Positions 18,180-28,733 are shown, numbered from the stretch's first letter. The stretch is DNA of 64,000 nt from Neofamilia massiliensis (GCF_001299475.1 NZ_CYUJ01000003.1:748409-812408); one strand, 5' to 3'. Numbers and translations are program-made. The notes: generated by a model from the sequence alone, not told the origin.

Positions 18180-18989
18180 ATGAAATCAATAAAAACATAT
18201 TTAAAGGAGAGAAAATCTGTTAGAGACTTTCAAGACAGAAGGCTAAACACAGATGATGCATCAAATGTAAGAAACGCCATTAAAGAAGTTAAAGAAAAAT
18301 TAGGTTGGGACGAAGTTGACCTTGACCTAGTTGAAGATGGCGAAAAAGTTTATAAGGCCTTAGAAGGAAAAGCTGGCTATGCAGGAGTCTTTATAAAATC
18401 TGGCGCATACATTCCAGTAATTTATTCTGACGATCAAATGATCAACCACATAAAAGCAGCCTTTTATATGGGCGACCTTATAACAAAACTACTAGAACTA
18501 AACCTTGGTTCTTGTATAATAACTTTAAACGATGACATAAAATCAGAAAAAGAAAGTCTATTTGGGCCTAAGGGAGCATGCGCAAAATATGTAATTGCCC
18601 TAGGCTATCCAGAAGAAAAGAAGGCCTTTACTCCAGAGCCAACTTCATCTAGATTAAAGGTTGAAGATATTGTCTTCTTAGACGAAAACTTTGAAAAACC
18701 TGCAACAGAAAAACTTAGACAAATGAACATGCTAGACTTGTTCTCTGAATTAAAATCTGCCCCATCATATAAGAACCTCCAACCATGGAGATTTGTCCTT
18801 GAAGATGGCTTTGTTTATGCCTTTGTAAAAAATTCAACAGACCTAGTTCACTCAGTTGCCGACGTAGGTTTTGCCATGTACTATTTCCAAGAAATGGCAA
18901 GGACTATGGGTATAGACAACAACTGGGAAATTGTAGAAAAAGTAAATCCAGAAGGCGATTATATTAAACTAGGCAGATACAAGATCTAA
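18180..18989 (+). CDS. Nitroreductase-family protein
   Basis: 269 residues. The start (KTYLKERKSVRDFQDRRLN) is the FMN-binding RSVRxF type, and two related halves (CIITLNDD..YVIALGYPEE and LQPWRFVLEDGFVYAF) resemble the putative-TM nitroreductase family. It would be a cytosolic flavoprotein oxidoreductase of unknown substrate. AGGAGG lies just before the ATG and a terminator follows. Confidence 0.85.
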   Translation: MKSIKTYLKERKSVRDFQDRRLNTDDASNVRNAIKEVKEKLGWDEVDLDLVEDGEKVYKALEGKAGYAGVFIKSGAYIPVIYSDDQMINHIKAAFYMGDLITKLLELNLGSCIITLNDDIKSEKESLFGPKGACAKYVIALGYPEEKKAFTPEPTSSRLKVEDIVFLDENFEKPATEKLRQMNMLDLFSELKSAPSYKNLQPWRFVLEDGFVYAFVKNSTDLVHSVADVGFAMYYFQEMARTMGIDNNWEIVEKVNPEGDYIKLGRYKI

Positions 18990-18999
18990 AAATAAATTT

Positions 19000-19027
19000 A
19001 AGGAGCTTAAAAATAGCTCCTTTTTTA
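19000..19027 (+). terminator. Terminator after the nitroreductase gene
   Basis: Stem AAGGAGCT / AGCTCCTT followed by a T run. Confidence 0.8.
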
Positions 19028-19076
19028 TTTGCCCTTAATAAATTTTTGAAAAAAATAAAATATTTCTTTAAAAGCC

Positions 19077-19105
19077 TTTACAAAAGAAATAAAAAGGTCT
19101 ATACT
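19077..19105 (+). promoter_or_regulatory. Promoter of tRNA-Lys
   Basis: TTTACA, 17 bp, TATACT, placing the start of transcription about 5-6 bp before the tRNA. Confidence 0.75.
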
Positions 19106-19116
19106 AGTTAAGTAAT

Positions 19117-19192
19117 GCACCTTTGGCTCAGTTGGTAGAGCAACTGACTCTTAATCAGTGGGTCGGGGGTTCGAGTCCCCCAAGGTGTACCA
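19117..19192 (+). tRNA. tRNA-Lys (anticodon CTT)
   Basis: 76 nt including an encoded CCA. Seven-base acceptor, D arm GCTC..GAGC, anticodon stem ACTGA/TCAGT with loop CTCTTAA (anticodon CTT) and T arm GGGGG-TTCGAGT-CCCCC all pair. The first acceptor pair is G1-T72 rather than G-C, a mild oddity. Confidence 0.96.
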
Positions 19193-19194
19193 TT

Positions 19195-19236
19195 AGAAAA
19201 GCTGACAGTTGTGTGATTGCCAGCTTTTCTTTTTTT
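19195..19236 (+). terminator. Terminator after tRNA-Lys
   Basis: Stem AGAAAAGCTG / CAGCTTTTCT with a T run. Confidence 0.8.
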
Positions 19237-19267
19237 ATGCCAATTTAAAATAAAAATTTCCAATCAT

Positions 19268-19972
19268 AACCACCGGCGTAGCCGGTGGTTTGCTCTGCCC
19301 CTATAAGGGGCTTTTACCTGCTGTGCACCTTGTGCACACTGAATGTCTATCAATCGCACTACTTTCTCAACTAGCGCTAAAGCGCCTCATTCCATTTTTT
19401 ACATTTTTGTTTTTTCTCCAGTAAATGGATCCATATATTCCTTTATACTTATTTGGTCTTTTGTAAAATCTTCTTTTAACTGATTTTGGATATATTCTTG
19501 AATTTTCTTCATGTTCTTTCCTGCTGTATCTACATAATAACCTCTACACCAAAAGTTTCTATTTCCATACTTATATTTTAAATGGGCATGGCGGTCAAAT
19601 ATCATTAAGCTACTGTTTTGTATTCAGTATCCCATTATTTCGTACACGCTATATTTTGGTGGTATCTCTAGTAACTTATGAACGTGGTCTAGGCATAACT
19701 CTGCTTCTATTATTTTTATTCCTTTTCTAGTCAGCAAATCTCTTAAAATTTTTCCTATATCTGTTTTTATTCTTCCATAAATTATTTGTCTTCTGTATTT
19801 TGGTGCAAATACTATATGATATTTACAATTCCATTTTGTATGTGATAAACTATTATTATCCACGTGGGTAACTCCTTTCATTTAATTAGATTGATAGACA
19901 AATCTATTTTAACATGATTGGAGTTTTTTTCCTTGAAGCTAAAGCTAATTATTCCCCCAGCATAGCTGGGGG
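19268..19972 (-). mobile_element. Inactive IS200/IS605-type insertion sequence
   Basis: A remnant tnpA bounded by two hairpins: CACCGGC-GTA-GCCGGTG at 19268-19290 and CCCCCAGC-ATA-GCTGGGGG at 19954-19972. A third palindrome (TGTGCAC-CTT-GTGCACA) lies at 19322-19338. Subterminal hairpins without terminal inverted repeats are normal for this family. It sits just downstream of the tRNA-Lys terminator. Exact ends are not fixed. Confidence 0.8.
19399..19881 (-). pseudogene. tnpA: IS200-type transposase (tnpA) with in-frame TGA
   Basis: A Y1 transposase: SLSHTKWNCKYHIVFAPKYRR at the start, HVH metal motif, and the catalytic Tyr in IQEYIQNQ. The frame is closed by a TGA at 19621-19623 (..YEIMGY, stop, IQNSSLMIFD..) where the intact relative at 53220 reads MGFLKGKSS. 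No frameshift is needed, but the residues after the stop have also drifted, so the copy is dead rather than merely recoded. Confidence 0.9.
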
Positions 19973-19995
19973 TATTTATTGTGGTAAACCCACAA

Positions 19996-20038
19996 TAAAA
20001 AACCTTCTAGTCCAAGTCGGATTAGAAGGTCTTTTTTT
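19996..20038. terminator. Terminator downstream of the ZIP gene
   Basis: 12-bp stem (ACCTTCTAGTCC / GGATTAGAAGGT, one G-T pair) with A and T tracts on either side; it can end the minus-strand ZIP transcript. Confidence 0.8.
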
Positions 20039-20798
20039 AAAACAAAGTATCCAAGGCCATCATCAAGATAAAACCTAAAATTACTCCATAGGTGGCCTCT
20101 CGTTCGTAGCCATTTCTGTGGGTCTCAGGAATAATTTCATCAGAAATTACAAAGAGCATAGCTCCTGCTGCCAGTGCCAAAATAAAAGGCAAAATTGGTT
20201 CAAAAGTAGAAACTAAAAGCAAACCTAAAAAGGCGCCAACAGGTTCTAAAAGCCCTGTTAAAGTAGCAATTAAAAAAGCTTTATTCTGACTATAACCTTC
20301 CTTTACCAAGGCCAAGGCCACAGCCATTCCCTCAGGCATATTTTGTAAACTGATGCCAATGGCAATTGAAAGGCCGTTTTTTATATCCTCTCCACCAAAG
20401 CCGACACCAGTTGCCAGTCCTTCTGGAAAGTTGTGAATAGTAATTGCAATTACAAAAAGCCAAAGTTTTGAAAGCTCCCTGTGCTCTGCTCCACCTTCCA
20501 TTCTCTTGTCAATTAAATGTTCGTGAGGGGCATACTTGTCAATTAAATCTAGCATTACAGCTCCTAAAAATATACCCAAGCTAGTTATAAAAACTCCCTT
20601 AAAACTTCCATCGCCTGCTTCTAAACTTGGTATAATTAAAGAAAAACAAGTCGCTGCAAGCATTACTCCTGCTGCTGCAGAAAGTAAAACGTCTAAAAGT
20701 TTTTGGCCAACATTTCTTGTGAAAAATATAGGGATGGCACCTACCCCTGTCATAACTCCTGGAAGAATACATCCAAGTATAATAAATTTTGTATCCAT
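20037..20798 (-). CDS. ZIP-family metal transporter
   Basis: 253 residues, eight membrane segments. The ZIP signature helices are present: HNFPEGLATGVGFGG and SLQNMPEGMAVA. It likely imports zinc or related divalent metals across the cytoplasmic membrane. ATG 20798 follows AGGAG by 7 nt; the open frame reaches 20858 but that extension lacks a binding site and would add a charged tail ahead of the first membrane helix. Confidence 0.92.
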   Translation of the reverse strand: MDTKFIILGCILPGVMTGVGAIPIFFTRNVGQKLLDVLLSAAAGVMLAATCFSLIIPSLEAGDGSFKGVFITSLGIFLGAVMLDLIDKYAPHEHLIDKRMEGGAEHRELSKLWLFVIAITIHNFPEGLATGVGFGGEDIKNGLSIAIGISLQNMPEGMAVALALVKEGYSQNKAFLIATLTGLLEPVGAFLGLLLVSTFEPILPFILALAAGAMLFVISDEIIPETHRNGYEREATYGVILGFILMMALDTLF

Positions 20799-20893
20799 AA
20801 ATTTTCTCCTGTTAAAAAACTCTTTATATATTTTATAGGAAATAAAATTAAAATACAAGATAGGACAAGAAAAAAGAGACCTAGCTGGCCTCC

Positions 20894-21262
20894 TTATATG
20901 CTTTCAAAAGTTGCAATATTTAAAATAATTAAAAGAAAATAGATAATGACAATGGCAAAAAAAATTCTACCTAAGATCTTCCAAAGTCTTTCCCTTCTTT
21001 GGTTTTTTATATGAAGTTCATGGTTAATCTTTTCTAAAATCTCCTTAAGATTAGCTTCATCGTCCTTATTTTCTATATCTAAGAGACTAGAAAGGTCAGT
21101 GTCGAAAATTTCTGCCAAAATTTTTAAGCTGTCAGCATCTGGCATTGACTGGCCCTTTTCCCACTTAGAAACTGTCTGCCTGACGACATTTAATTTTTTC
21201 GCCAGGTCTTCTTGGGACAGACCATTTTTTATTCTTAAAGCTTTAATATTTTCTCCAAGCAT
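20894..21262 (-). CDS. XRE-family regulator with C-terminal membrane helix
   Basis: 122 residues. The helix-turn-helix is at about 5-60 (IKALRIKNGLSQEDLAKKLNVVRQTVSKWEKGQSMPDADSL). A charged linker and one C-terminal membrane segment (IFFAIVIIYFLLIILNIA) follow. It precedes the ZIP gene on the same strand, about 95 bp apart, so it may control or share its transcript. The ligand is unknown. Confidence 0.85.
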   Translation of the reverse strand: MLGENIKALRIKNGLSQEDLAKKLNVVRQTVSKWEKGQSMPDADSLKILAEIFDTDLSSLLDIENKDDEANLKEILEKINHELHIKNQRRERLWKILGRIFFAIVIIYFLLIILNIATFESI

Positions 21263-21360
21263 AAGCTCACCTTCTTAATTTATTTGCTTCAAGTCTAAAT
21301 ATTTCTCTCTATTTTTGCAAGCAATGAATCTTAACATTTGTCACTTTATAAAAATTTGCC

Positions 21361-22527
21361 CTAGATTTTATTTTTTTGTGGTAGAGAGTCTCCAAATCTT
21401 TCTTGGATACTAGATTTCTTTTGAGCAACTGAATCTAAAATATTTTCAATAAAAAGATCCTTAGACTGATTAATAAATTTCCCAATTAAAGAAACTATAA
21501 GGTCGTATTGGCTTTTAGGTAGGGTCTTAGAAGCTTGCAAAACTTCTTTTACAGAGTTTAGACCTCCTTCATGAAGCTCAATAAAAGTTGCGGCCTTAGC
21601 TGCTTCTAGACAATAAAAGACTCCATCTACAGCTTCCTTTCTCTTGTCAAAGGGAACATCTTCTATCCACTGGCTTAGAGCCTTGTTAACAAAAATTGCA
21701 TCATCTGAAAGCTTTTCTTCCCTTATAAAGGCATTTCCTATTAGCTGCCAGCTTAGAGGATCGTGTTGGTAAATTAATTTTGCATCTGCCCTGACAATTT
21801 CAGCCTTGACAGTATGTTCCATTAAAAGGCCAACAACAGAAGACTGAGGTATAAGTAAGGAAATCTTACCTTTGATTTTTTCAAAATCTTCTTTAATAGC
21901 CAGGTCATTAGTAAAGCCTGGGCTGTCATTGGCATAAACTTTTTTTATCCTAGACCTAATAGCCTCATCAGAAAAGAGTAGGGCATAAATTGCAAGATTG
22001 CCTCCCTTTGAATGGCCACCTAAGAAAAAGTCACCTTCAACCAAGGCAGATATTTCCTTTAAATAATCTACAGCCATAAGCTGGGACATAGTTCCACTAC
22101 TATAAGAAAAATAAAAATCTTCCTTCCAACCTACAAGAGAATGGTCAGTTCCACCAAAGACAACATAAACTAAGTCGTCTATCATATAAGTAACTGCAAC
22201 AAATTGGCCAACTTGGTCCTTAGAAATAATATTTCTGTAGTAGCCAATTTTCATATTTTCATATCTTTTAGTCTGAACAAGGTCATCTAAAATAAGGACA
22301 GACCTGCCAAGAAAAGTAGACCTAGACCTTACCTCTTCTTCAGGATAAACTTCAAAATACTTCTTATGGGCATCCTTAATAGAGACAAAGCCCTTATCAA
22401 TTCCAGGAACACAAGAAAAATCAGTATAAGTTAGCTGACAGAGAATTAAATTGTCTACTTCATTAAAGGGATCATTTTTAAAACTAAGGTCCCCTCTCCA
22501 CTTTAGATAATCAATTATATTTGCCAT
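21361..22527 (-). CDS. Mbeg1-like alpha/beta hydrolase (DUF2974)
   Basis: 388 residues. The nucleophile elbow GGHSKGGNLAIYALL and the start NIIDYLKWRGDLSF..DNLILCQLTYTDF are typical of the DUF2974 (Mbeg1-like) family, lipase-fold proteins common in Firmicutes. No signal peptide is seen. GAGGTG precedes the ATG, and rlmH lies just upstream on the same strand (17 bp gap), suggesting one transcript. The substrate is unknown. Confidence 0.85.
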   Translation of the reverse strand: MANIIDYLKWRGDLSFKNDPFNEVDNLILCQLTYTDFSCVPGIDKGFVSIKDAHKKYFEVYPEEEVRSRSTFLGRSVLILDDLVQTKRYENMKIGYYRNIISKDQVGQFVAVTYMIDDLVYVVFGGTDHSLVGWKEDFYFSYSSGTMSQLMAVDYLKEISALVEGDFFLGGHSKGGNLAIYALLFSDEAIRSRIKKVYANDSPGFTNDLAIKEDFEKIKGKISLLIPQSSVVGLLMEHTVKAEIVRADAKLIYQHDPLSWQLIGNAFIREEKLSDDAIFVNKALSQWIEDVPFDKRKEAVDGVFYCLEAAKAATFIELHEGGLNSVKEVLQASKTLPKSQYDLIVSLIGKFINQSKDLFIENILDSVAQKKSSIQERFGDSLPQKNKI

Positions 22528-22544
22528 AAATCACCTCAAAAAAC

Positions 22545-23027
22545 TTACTTGTGATAGGGTTCGTTTGAAAGAATTTTCATGGCCCTATAAATTTGTTCTA
22601 ATAAAATTACCCTCATTAGCTGGTGGGGAAAAGTCATTTCAGAAAAACTTAGGGCCAAGTCAGATCTAAACATAACATACTTAGAAAGTCCATTAGATCC
22701 TCCAATAACAAAGACTAAATCTCTTCCAAAACCTTCTAACATCTCTTTTTGAAAAAACTCAGCAAACTTTTCGCTAGACATTTGCCTGCCAAGGATTTCT
22801 AAGGTGACAACAAAGGCGTCGTCTTTAATTTTTTCTAAAATCCTTTGGCCTTCCTTTTCCTTGACAAGGTCTAAATCTTTTTCAGACAAGTTTTCAGGCG
22901 CCCTTTCGTCAGCAAGTTCTATAATCTTTAATTTTGTATAGGGCCTTAGTCTCTTTTCATACTCGGCTAAGGCATCACGCAAGTATTTTTCCTTAATTTT
23001 TCCAACTGCAATAACTTCTATATTCAT
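22545..23027 (-). CDS. rlmH: 23S rRNA pseudouridine-1915 N3-methyltransferase
   Basis: 160 residues, as usual for RlmH. The SPOUT fold motifs are clear: [15 protein letters not shown] at the start, [10 protein letters not shown], and the C-terminal [23 protein letters not shown]. It methylates pseudouridine 1915 in helix 69 of 23S rRNA. The frame opens with a GTG at 23042, but the ATG at 23027 gives the standard N-terminus. Confidence 0.97.
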   Translation of the reverse strand: MNIEVIAVGKIKEKYLRDALAEYEKRLRPYTKLKIIELADERAPENLSEKDLDLVKEKEGQRILEKIKDDAFVVTLEILGRQMSSEKFAEFFQKEMLEGFGRDLVFVIGGSNGLSKYVMFRSDLALSFSEMTFPHQLMRVILLEQIYRAMKILSNEPYHK

Positions 23028-23095
23028 AAAAACATAAACCACCTTTTCTAAATCTATTATAACATTTAATAGAAAAATTTAATTACTTAGAAAAT

Positions 23096-23123
23096 AAAAA
23101 ACTGGCGAAAATTTCCGCCAGAA
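23096..23123 (-). terminator. Terminator after the SpoIIM-like gene
   Basis: Stem CTGGCG / CGCCAG with a T run on the minus strand. Confidence 0.75.
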
Positions 23124-23145
23124 TTTATTTCTACTTGAGATAAAC

Positions 23146-23787
23146 TTACATAGCTAAATTTAATAAAAGTGGTGTAAGTTTAGTTTCAATAAGGCCAGCC
23201 ACAATCATAAGTGGAATGCAGACAAAAATTATTGTCTTTAAGCCATTTAAAAACGCCTCTTTAACAGACAGGTCAGCTGGTTTTTTTCTAATCTTTTTAC
23301 TTACAGCTGAACATAAAATCAGTCCTGCTGCAACTGCAAAGAAAATTGCAGGCAGTTCTAAAATCCCATGAGGCAAAATTCCAAAAACAAAAATTGACAA
23401 AGTGCCAATAATTGATTCAGATCCAATAACCCCTAAAAGCCCGCCGACAATTCCTGCATTAATAGCTAGTACAAAGGCTGGCAAATAAATAAAGGGCACG
23501 ATTCCAATAAAAAATGCTAAAAAAGTCACCCTAATATTATTTAAAATAAGCCCCAGGGTATCAATGCTACCATCATCATTAACAAGGCCTTCAAGACTTT
23601 CCATAAGCTTTCCCGTATAATTTTTGACAAGAGTAGACAAACCACCTAGATCAAAAACTAAAACCACAGCAACCAAGGCCATGATAATAATAAAAGCCAA
23701 AGTGATTTTAAAAGAATAAGACCTAATGTAGGAAAAATATTCCTGAAAAGTCAAATTTTCTCTCTTATAAATATTTCTATCTTCCAT
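23146..23787 (-). CDS. SpoIIM-like (DUF95) membrane protein
   Basis: 213 residues with five or so membrane segments. NNIRVTFLAFFIGIVPFIYLPAFVLAINAGIVGGLLG and FGILPHGILELPAIFFAVAAGLIL match the stage II sporulation protein M family, which also occurs in non-sporulating bacteria. No sporulation gene is seen in the window. AGGGAGG precedes the ATG. Confidence 0.85.
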   Translation of the reverse strand: MEDRNIYKRENLTFQEYFSYIRSYSFKITLAFIIIMALVAVVLVFDLGGLSTLVKNYTGKLMESLEGLVNDDGSIDTLGLILNNIRVTFLAFFIGIVPFIYLPAFVLAINAGIVGGLLGVIGSESIIGTLSIFVFGILPHGILELPAIFFAVAAGLILCSAVSKKIRKKPADLSVKEAFLNGLKTIIFVCIPLMIVAGLIETKLTPLLLNLAM

Positions 23788-23801
23788 AATTTCCTCCCTA
23801 A

Positions 23802-23912
23802 TTAATATTTACCCATAAAAATCTTTGATAAAATCTCTAAAATAAAAGGAATGAGTTTAGGACTTTTTTCTTTTATAATGCCTCCAGTTGCATAAATATA
23901 AGAAATAAACAT
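23802..23912 (-). pseudogene. 36-codon ORF, possible 3' fragment cut by the CRISPR array
   Basis: Reads MFISYIYATGGIIKEKSPKL and continues IPFILEILSKIFMGKY, ending 14 bp before the spoIIM-like start. It has no ribosome binding site, and the tight spacing to the next gene looks like an operon junction. I suspect the C-terminal end of a gene whose 5' part was lost when the array came to lie here. Low certainty. Confidence 0.3.
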
Positions 23913-23938
23913 CGATTAACTTATCTTGTAAGATCCAA

Positions 23939-25492
23939 GGATCACCCCCGCGTGTGCGGGAACTACTGGTCTAGTAAGGACATTTTTGTGTTCATATTAG
24001 GATCACCCCCGCGTGTGCGGGAACTACTGGGACAATTTTATTTTTCAGGAGAAAAGAAGAGGATCACCCCCGCGTGTGCGGGAACTACTCTGGATCATAT
24101 TTAGCTACATTTTCTGATAGGGGATCACCCCCGCGTGTGCGGGAACTACCGTGGTCTATAACTTGTATGCCTATACATTTGCGGATCACCCCCGCGTGTG
24201 CGGGAACTACCTCTTTATCATTTCTGATACTGCATCAGCATAGGGATCACCCCCGCGTGTGCGGGAACTACTGAAACATACACCCCTTTGCTAGACTTAA
24301 GTAAGGATCACCCCCGCGTGTGCGGGAACTACGCTTCTTACGTTAGTTCGTTTTTAGAAAATATAGGATCACCCCCGCGTGTGTGGGAACTACAAATTAG
24401 CTGTTAAACTGTGGATATCTCGCCTAGGATCACCCCCGCGTGTGCGGGAACTACAGAATGGCTAGAGGCCTGGCTAGAAGAGAAACAGGATCACCCCCGC
24501 GTGTGCGGGAACTACCGTCATTAAAGCAGTCTAGGACTTCTTTTTCTAGGATCACCCCCGCGTGTGCGGGAACTACGTTAGACGTTCCAAAAAGTTATAA
24601 CATGAGCAAGGATCACCCCCGCGTGTGCGGGAACTACCATACCTAATTAATTAACGTGCCTAATTTTTGAGGATCACCCCCGCGTGTGCGGGAACTACGT
24701 GCCAAACTGGAATACTTTTTTTGCCTGTTAAGGATCACCCCCGCGTGTGCGGGAACTACTAATCGTGTTAAGGTCAAGTCCTTCCTCGTAACGGGATCAC
24801 CCCCGCGTGTGCGGGAACTACTTTTAATATCATACTTTCTTCCCCAAGCTTCAAGGATCACCCCCGCGTGTGCGGGAACTACCCTTGTTGAAAAGACTGT
24901 GTCTGGATCCAGTGAGGATCACCCCCGCGTGTGCGGGAACTACTCATTGTCTTTTCATTGGCTTTTGTTTCTCCAAGGATCACCCCCGCGTGTGCGGGAA
25001 CTACTGTAGATTCTGAAACTCCAACTAATTCTGCTAAGGATCACCCCCGCGTGTGCGGGAACTACGTTGTTGCCATAAAAATTTAAGCCTCCTTTGTAGG
25101 ATCACCCCCGCGTGTGCGGGAACTACGTATTTAGCTGATAAACTGAAGCTAGCACAAAGGGATCACCCCCGCGTGTGCGGGAACTACCTATCTTTTCATG
25201 ACCAGCTAACTTTTGAATTGGGATCACCCCCGCGTGTGCGGGAACTACGAATACAACGAAAGAATTAAGCTTGCAGAACAAGGATCACCCCCGCGTGTGC
25301 GGGAACTACGAAAATCAAGGTGGATATATTTCTAAAAGTGCAGGATCACCCCCGCGTGTGCGGGAACTACGCAAAAGACCACATTAGTAGGTCGGCCTTA
25401 TCAGGATCACCCCCGCGTGTGCGGGAACTACTTACTGGTGCTAAGGCAGTTGATGCCTTTAACAGGATCACCCCCGCGTGTGCGGGAACTAC
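23939..25492 (-). CRISPR. Type I-E CRISPR array, 26 repeats and 25 spacers
   Basis: The 28-nt repeats start at 23939 and recur every 61 bp; spacers are 33 nt except one of 34 (24760-24793). On the plus strand the repeat begins GGATCACC and ends GGGAACTAC, with the palindrome CCCGC-GTGT-GCGGG region. Read on the minus strand it resembles published type I-E repeats, where the hairpin is followed by an 8-nt handle (GGTGATCC); this sets transcription to the minus strand, the same as the cas genes. All repeats are identical except that at 24366, which has a C-to-T change in the stem. The leader-proximal end is the right end, 29 bp from the cas2 stop. Confidence 0.98.
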
Positions 25493-25521
25493 ACTTAAAG
25501 ATCCTTTATTTTTACAGCTTT

Positions 25522-26415
25522 CTATTTTAGATTTTCTTGAAATTTATTCACTTGCTTTGATAGCTGATAGGTTAGCCTGCTATCTTCTAGGGCTCTATGT
25601 GGCACTTTTTTATTGATCCCATATTCTTTTATTACTGTTTCTAAGCTATAATCTGCTAGATACTTTTTTTCCTTTTTTACATATCTGAGTAGGTCATAGC
25701 TTTTGTTACTTATCCTATCCATTTCCAAGCTTTCTAAGGCCTTGTTTATAAATCTTATATCAAAGTTAATATTATAGCCTACTAGTGGCAAGTCTTTAAT
25801 AAAGTTTTTAAATTCTTCTAAGACGTTTTTTAAAGGCTGGCCATTTTTTTCAAGGTCGGCATCTCTTATACCTGTAAGGTCTGTAATGGTCTTAGGCAAC
25901 TTTTTTCCTATTTTTATTAAAGAGGAAAATTCATATATTTTAGAGTTTTCCTCTTTTATGGCTCCAATTTCTATTATTGAGTTTTGATTTTCGTCTAGGC
26001 CGTCAGTTTCTATGTCGATTACTACGTAGTTTTTCTTTGGGCTTGTTTTTGCTGATGAGAATTTTTCTGCCTTTCTGTATTTTGCTGCCTTACTAAAGCC
26101 AAACTTTAGGTCTGGTCCCTTTTCTTTTTCTATCTCTTCTGCTTTTATAAGGACTAAGGGAATGCCATCAAAGTATATTGGCTCTCTTTGGCAGTTTATT
26201 GTTTGGAATTTATAGCCTATTTCATTTCTATAGTGGTAGCTAAGGGTTGCCTCTCCTTCTTCTAGATTTTCTTGGACTCGTTTCCATAGTTCTTCTCTGA
26301 CTTTACTGTTAAAGTTTCCTACATAAACTCCTGTTGCTATTTCTTGCATCCACTTAGTCAAGTCTCCTCTTAGGGACTTGGGCACTTTTTTTATTGTTAT
26401 TACTGTAAGTGGCAT
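25522..26415 (-). CDS. cas2: Type I-E Cas2 fused to a DEDDh (DnaQ-like) exonuclease
   Basis: 297 residues. Residues 1-95 are Cas2 of the I-E type (MPLTVITIKKVPKSLRGDLTKWMQEIATGVYVG). A basic linker follows, then from about 128 a DnaQ-like exonuclease with all five catalytic residues: D134 and E136 (VIDIETDG), D219 (YNINFD), and H273/D278 (HRALED). Similar fusions occur in Streptococcus thermophilus and Megasphaera, where the nuclease trims prespacers before Cas1-Cas2 integrates them. The coding region ends 29 bp from the first repeat, so any leader must lie mostly within this gene. Confidence 0.96.
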   Translation of the reverse strand: MPLTVITIKKVPKSLRGDLTKWMQEIATGVYVGNFNSKVREELWKRVQENLEEGEATLSYHYRNEIGYKFQTINCQREPIYFDGIPLVLIKAEEIEKEKGPDLKFGFSKAAKYRKAEKFSSAKTSPKKNYVVIDIETDGLDENQNSIIEIGAIKEENSKIYEFSSLIKIGKKLPKTITDLTGIRDADLEKNGQPLKNVLEEFKNFIKDLPLVGYNINFDIRFINKALESLEMDRISNKSYDLLRYVKKEKKYLADYSLETVIKEYGINKKVPHRALEDSRLTYQLSKQVNKFQENLK

Positions 26416-26417
26416 TT

Positions 26418-27973
<1,556 letters not shown>

Positions 27974-27987
<14 letters not shown>

Positions 27988-28732
27988 CTTCCCCTCCTAT
28001 GGCTCCAAAGGCATCGTGGTCTGTGGTCCTATTTTCTTTTGTCTTTTCATCTTCTTCAAGACCTAGGCCTACTAGGTCTATAGTAATTTTCCCCTCGTAT
28101 CTGTAGGCAAATTTTCTTTCTTTTTGAGAAAAAGATATGACCCTATCTTTTCTAAGTTCTTTATAGTTATTTTGAACTAAGTTACTATCTCCATAAATTT
28201 CTAACCTAGTCTTTTCGTCTGAGTTTTTCTTTTTGTACCAACCAGCTGCCTGCCAATTTATATTTTTTAAAGCTTCTACTGGATCTTTATCACTTATTGC
28301 TAATAAAAAATCGTAATTTACTGGCAGAGACCTTCTGCCAAAGTAGGGTTGAAAGTAAGGTGACTTTATGGCTTTAACTAGGCTATCAATAAAGTCAGGG
28401 TCCTTATGGCCTAGGCCTACTAGGAAGACCCCATCTTCTAAATAATAACGGTTAGTTACATAGGTCCTGTTTACTTCTCCATTGTCTTTAAATTTTCTAG
28501 CTATGTGGTAGTCTCTTAAAAGCTCTCCCCTTTGGTCAATTCGCACAGCAAAGTCTAGGTCATTAAGTTTTTTTATTTTTTCGTCTTCGTCTCTTCTGTA
28601 ACCAAGACAGGCTGCTAAAAGGCCTATTATCCCACTTTTTGATGGATAATAATCAGTTCTCCTATATTCAAAGTGAGATTTTGTTCCCCAGGCCTGCAAG
28701 GGTCCAGAGAGTTTTAATACAATAGTTTTCAT
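27974..28732 (-). CDS. cas5e: Cas5e (CasD) Cascade subunit
   Basis: 252 residues from ATG 28732, which is spaced from AGGTGAG; the GTG at 28741 is part of that binding site. It begins KTIVLKLSGPLQAWGTKSHFEYRRTDYYPSKSGIIGLLAACLGYRR, the canonical Cas5 signature. Cas5e caps the 5' handle of crRNA. Its start lies 1 bp after the stop of the frame-shifted cas7e tail. Confidence 0.97.
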
Positions 28733-28733
28733 T

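Noticed and set aside
23788-23938. AT-rich stretch left of the array as the CRISPR leader
   Set aside because: The repeat orientation (hairpin followed by GGTGATCC on the minus strand) matches known type I-E arrays read the other way, so this is the trailer end.
24074-25616. Open frames of 66-107 codons with repeated ITPACAGTT/SPPRVREL peptides
   Set aside because: They are translations of the CRISPR repeats and spacers, not genes.
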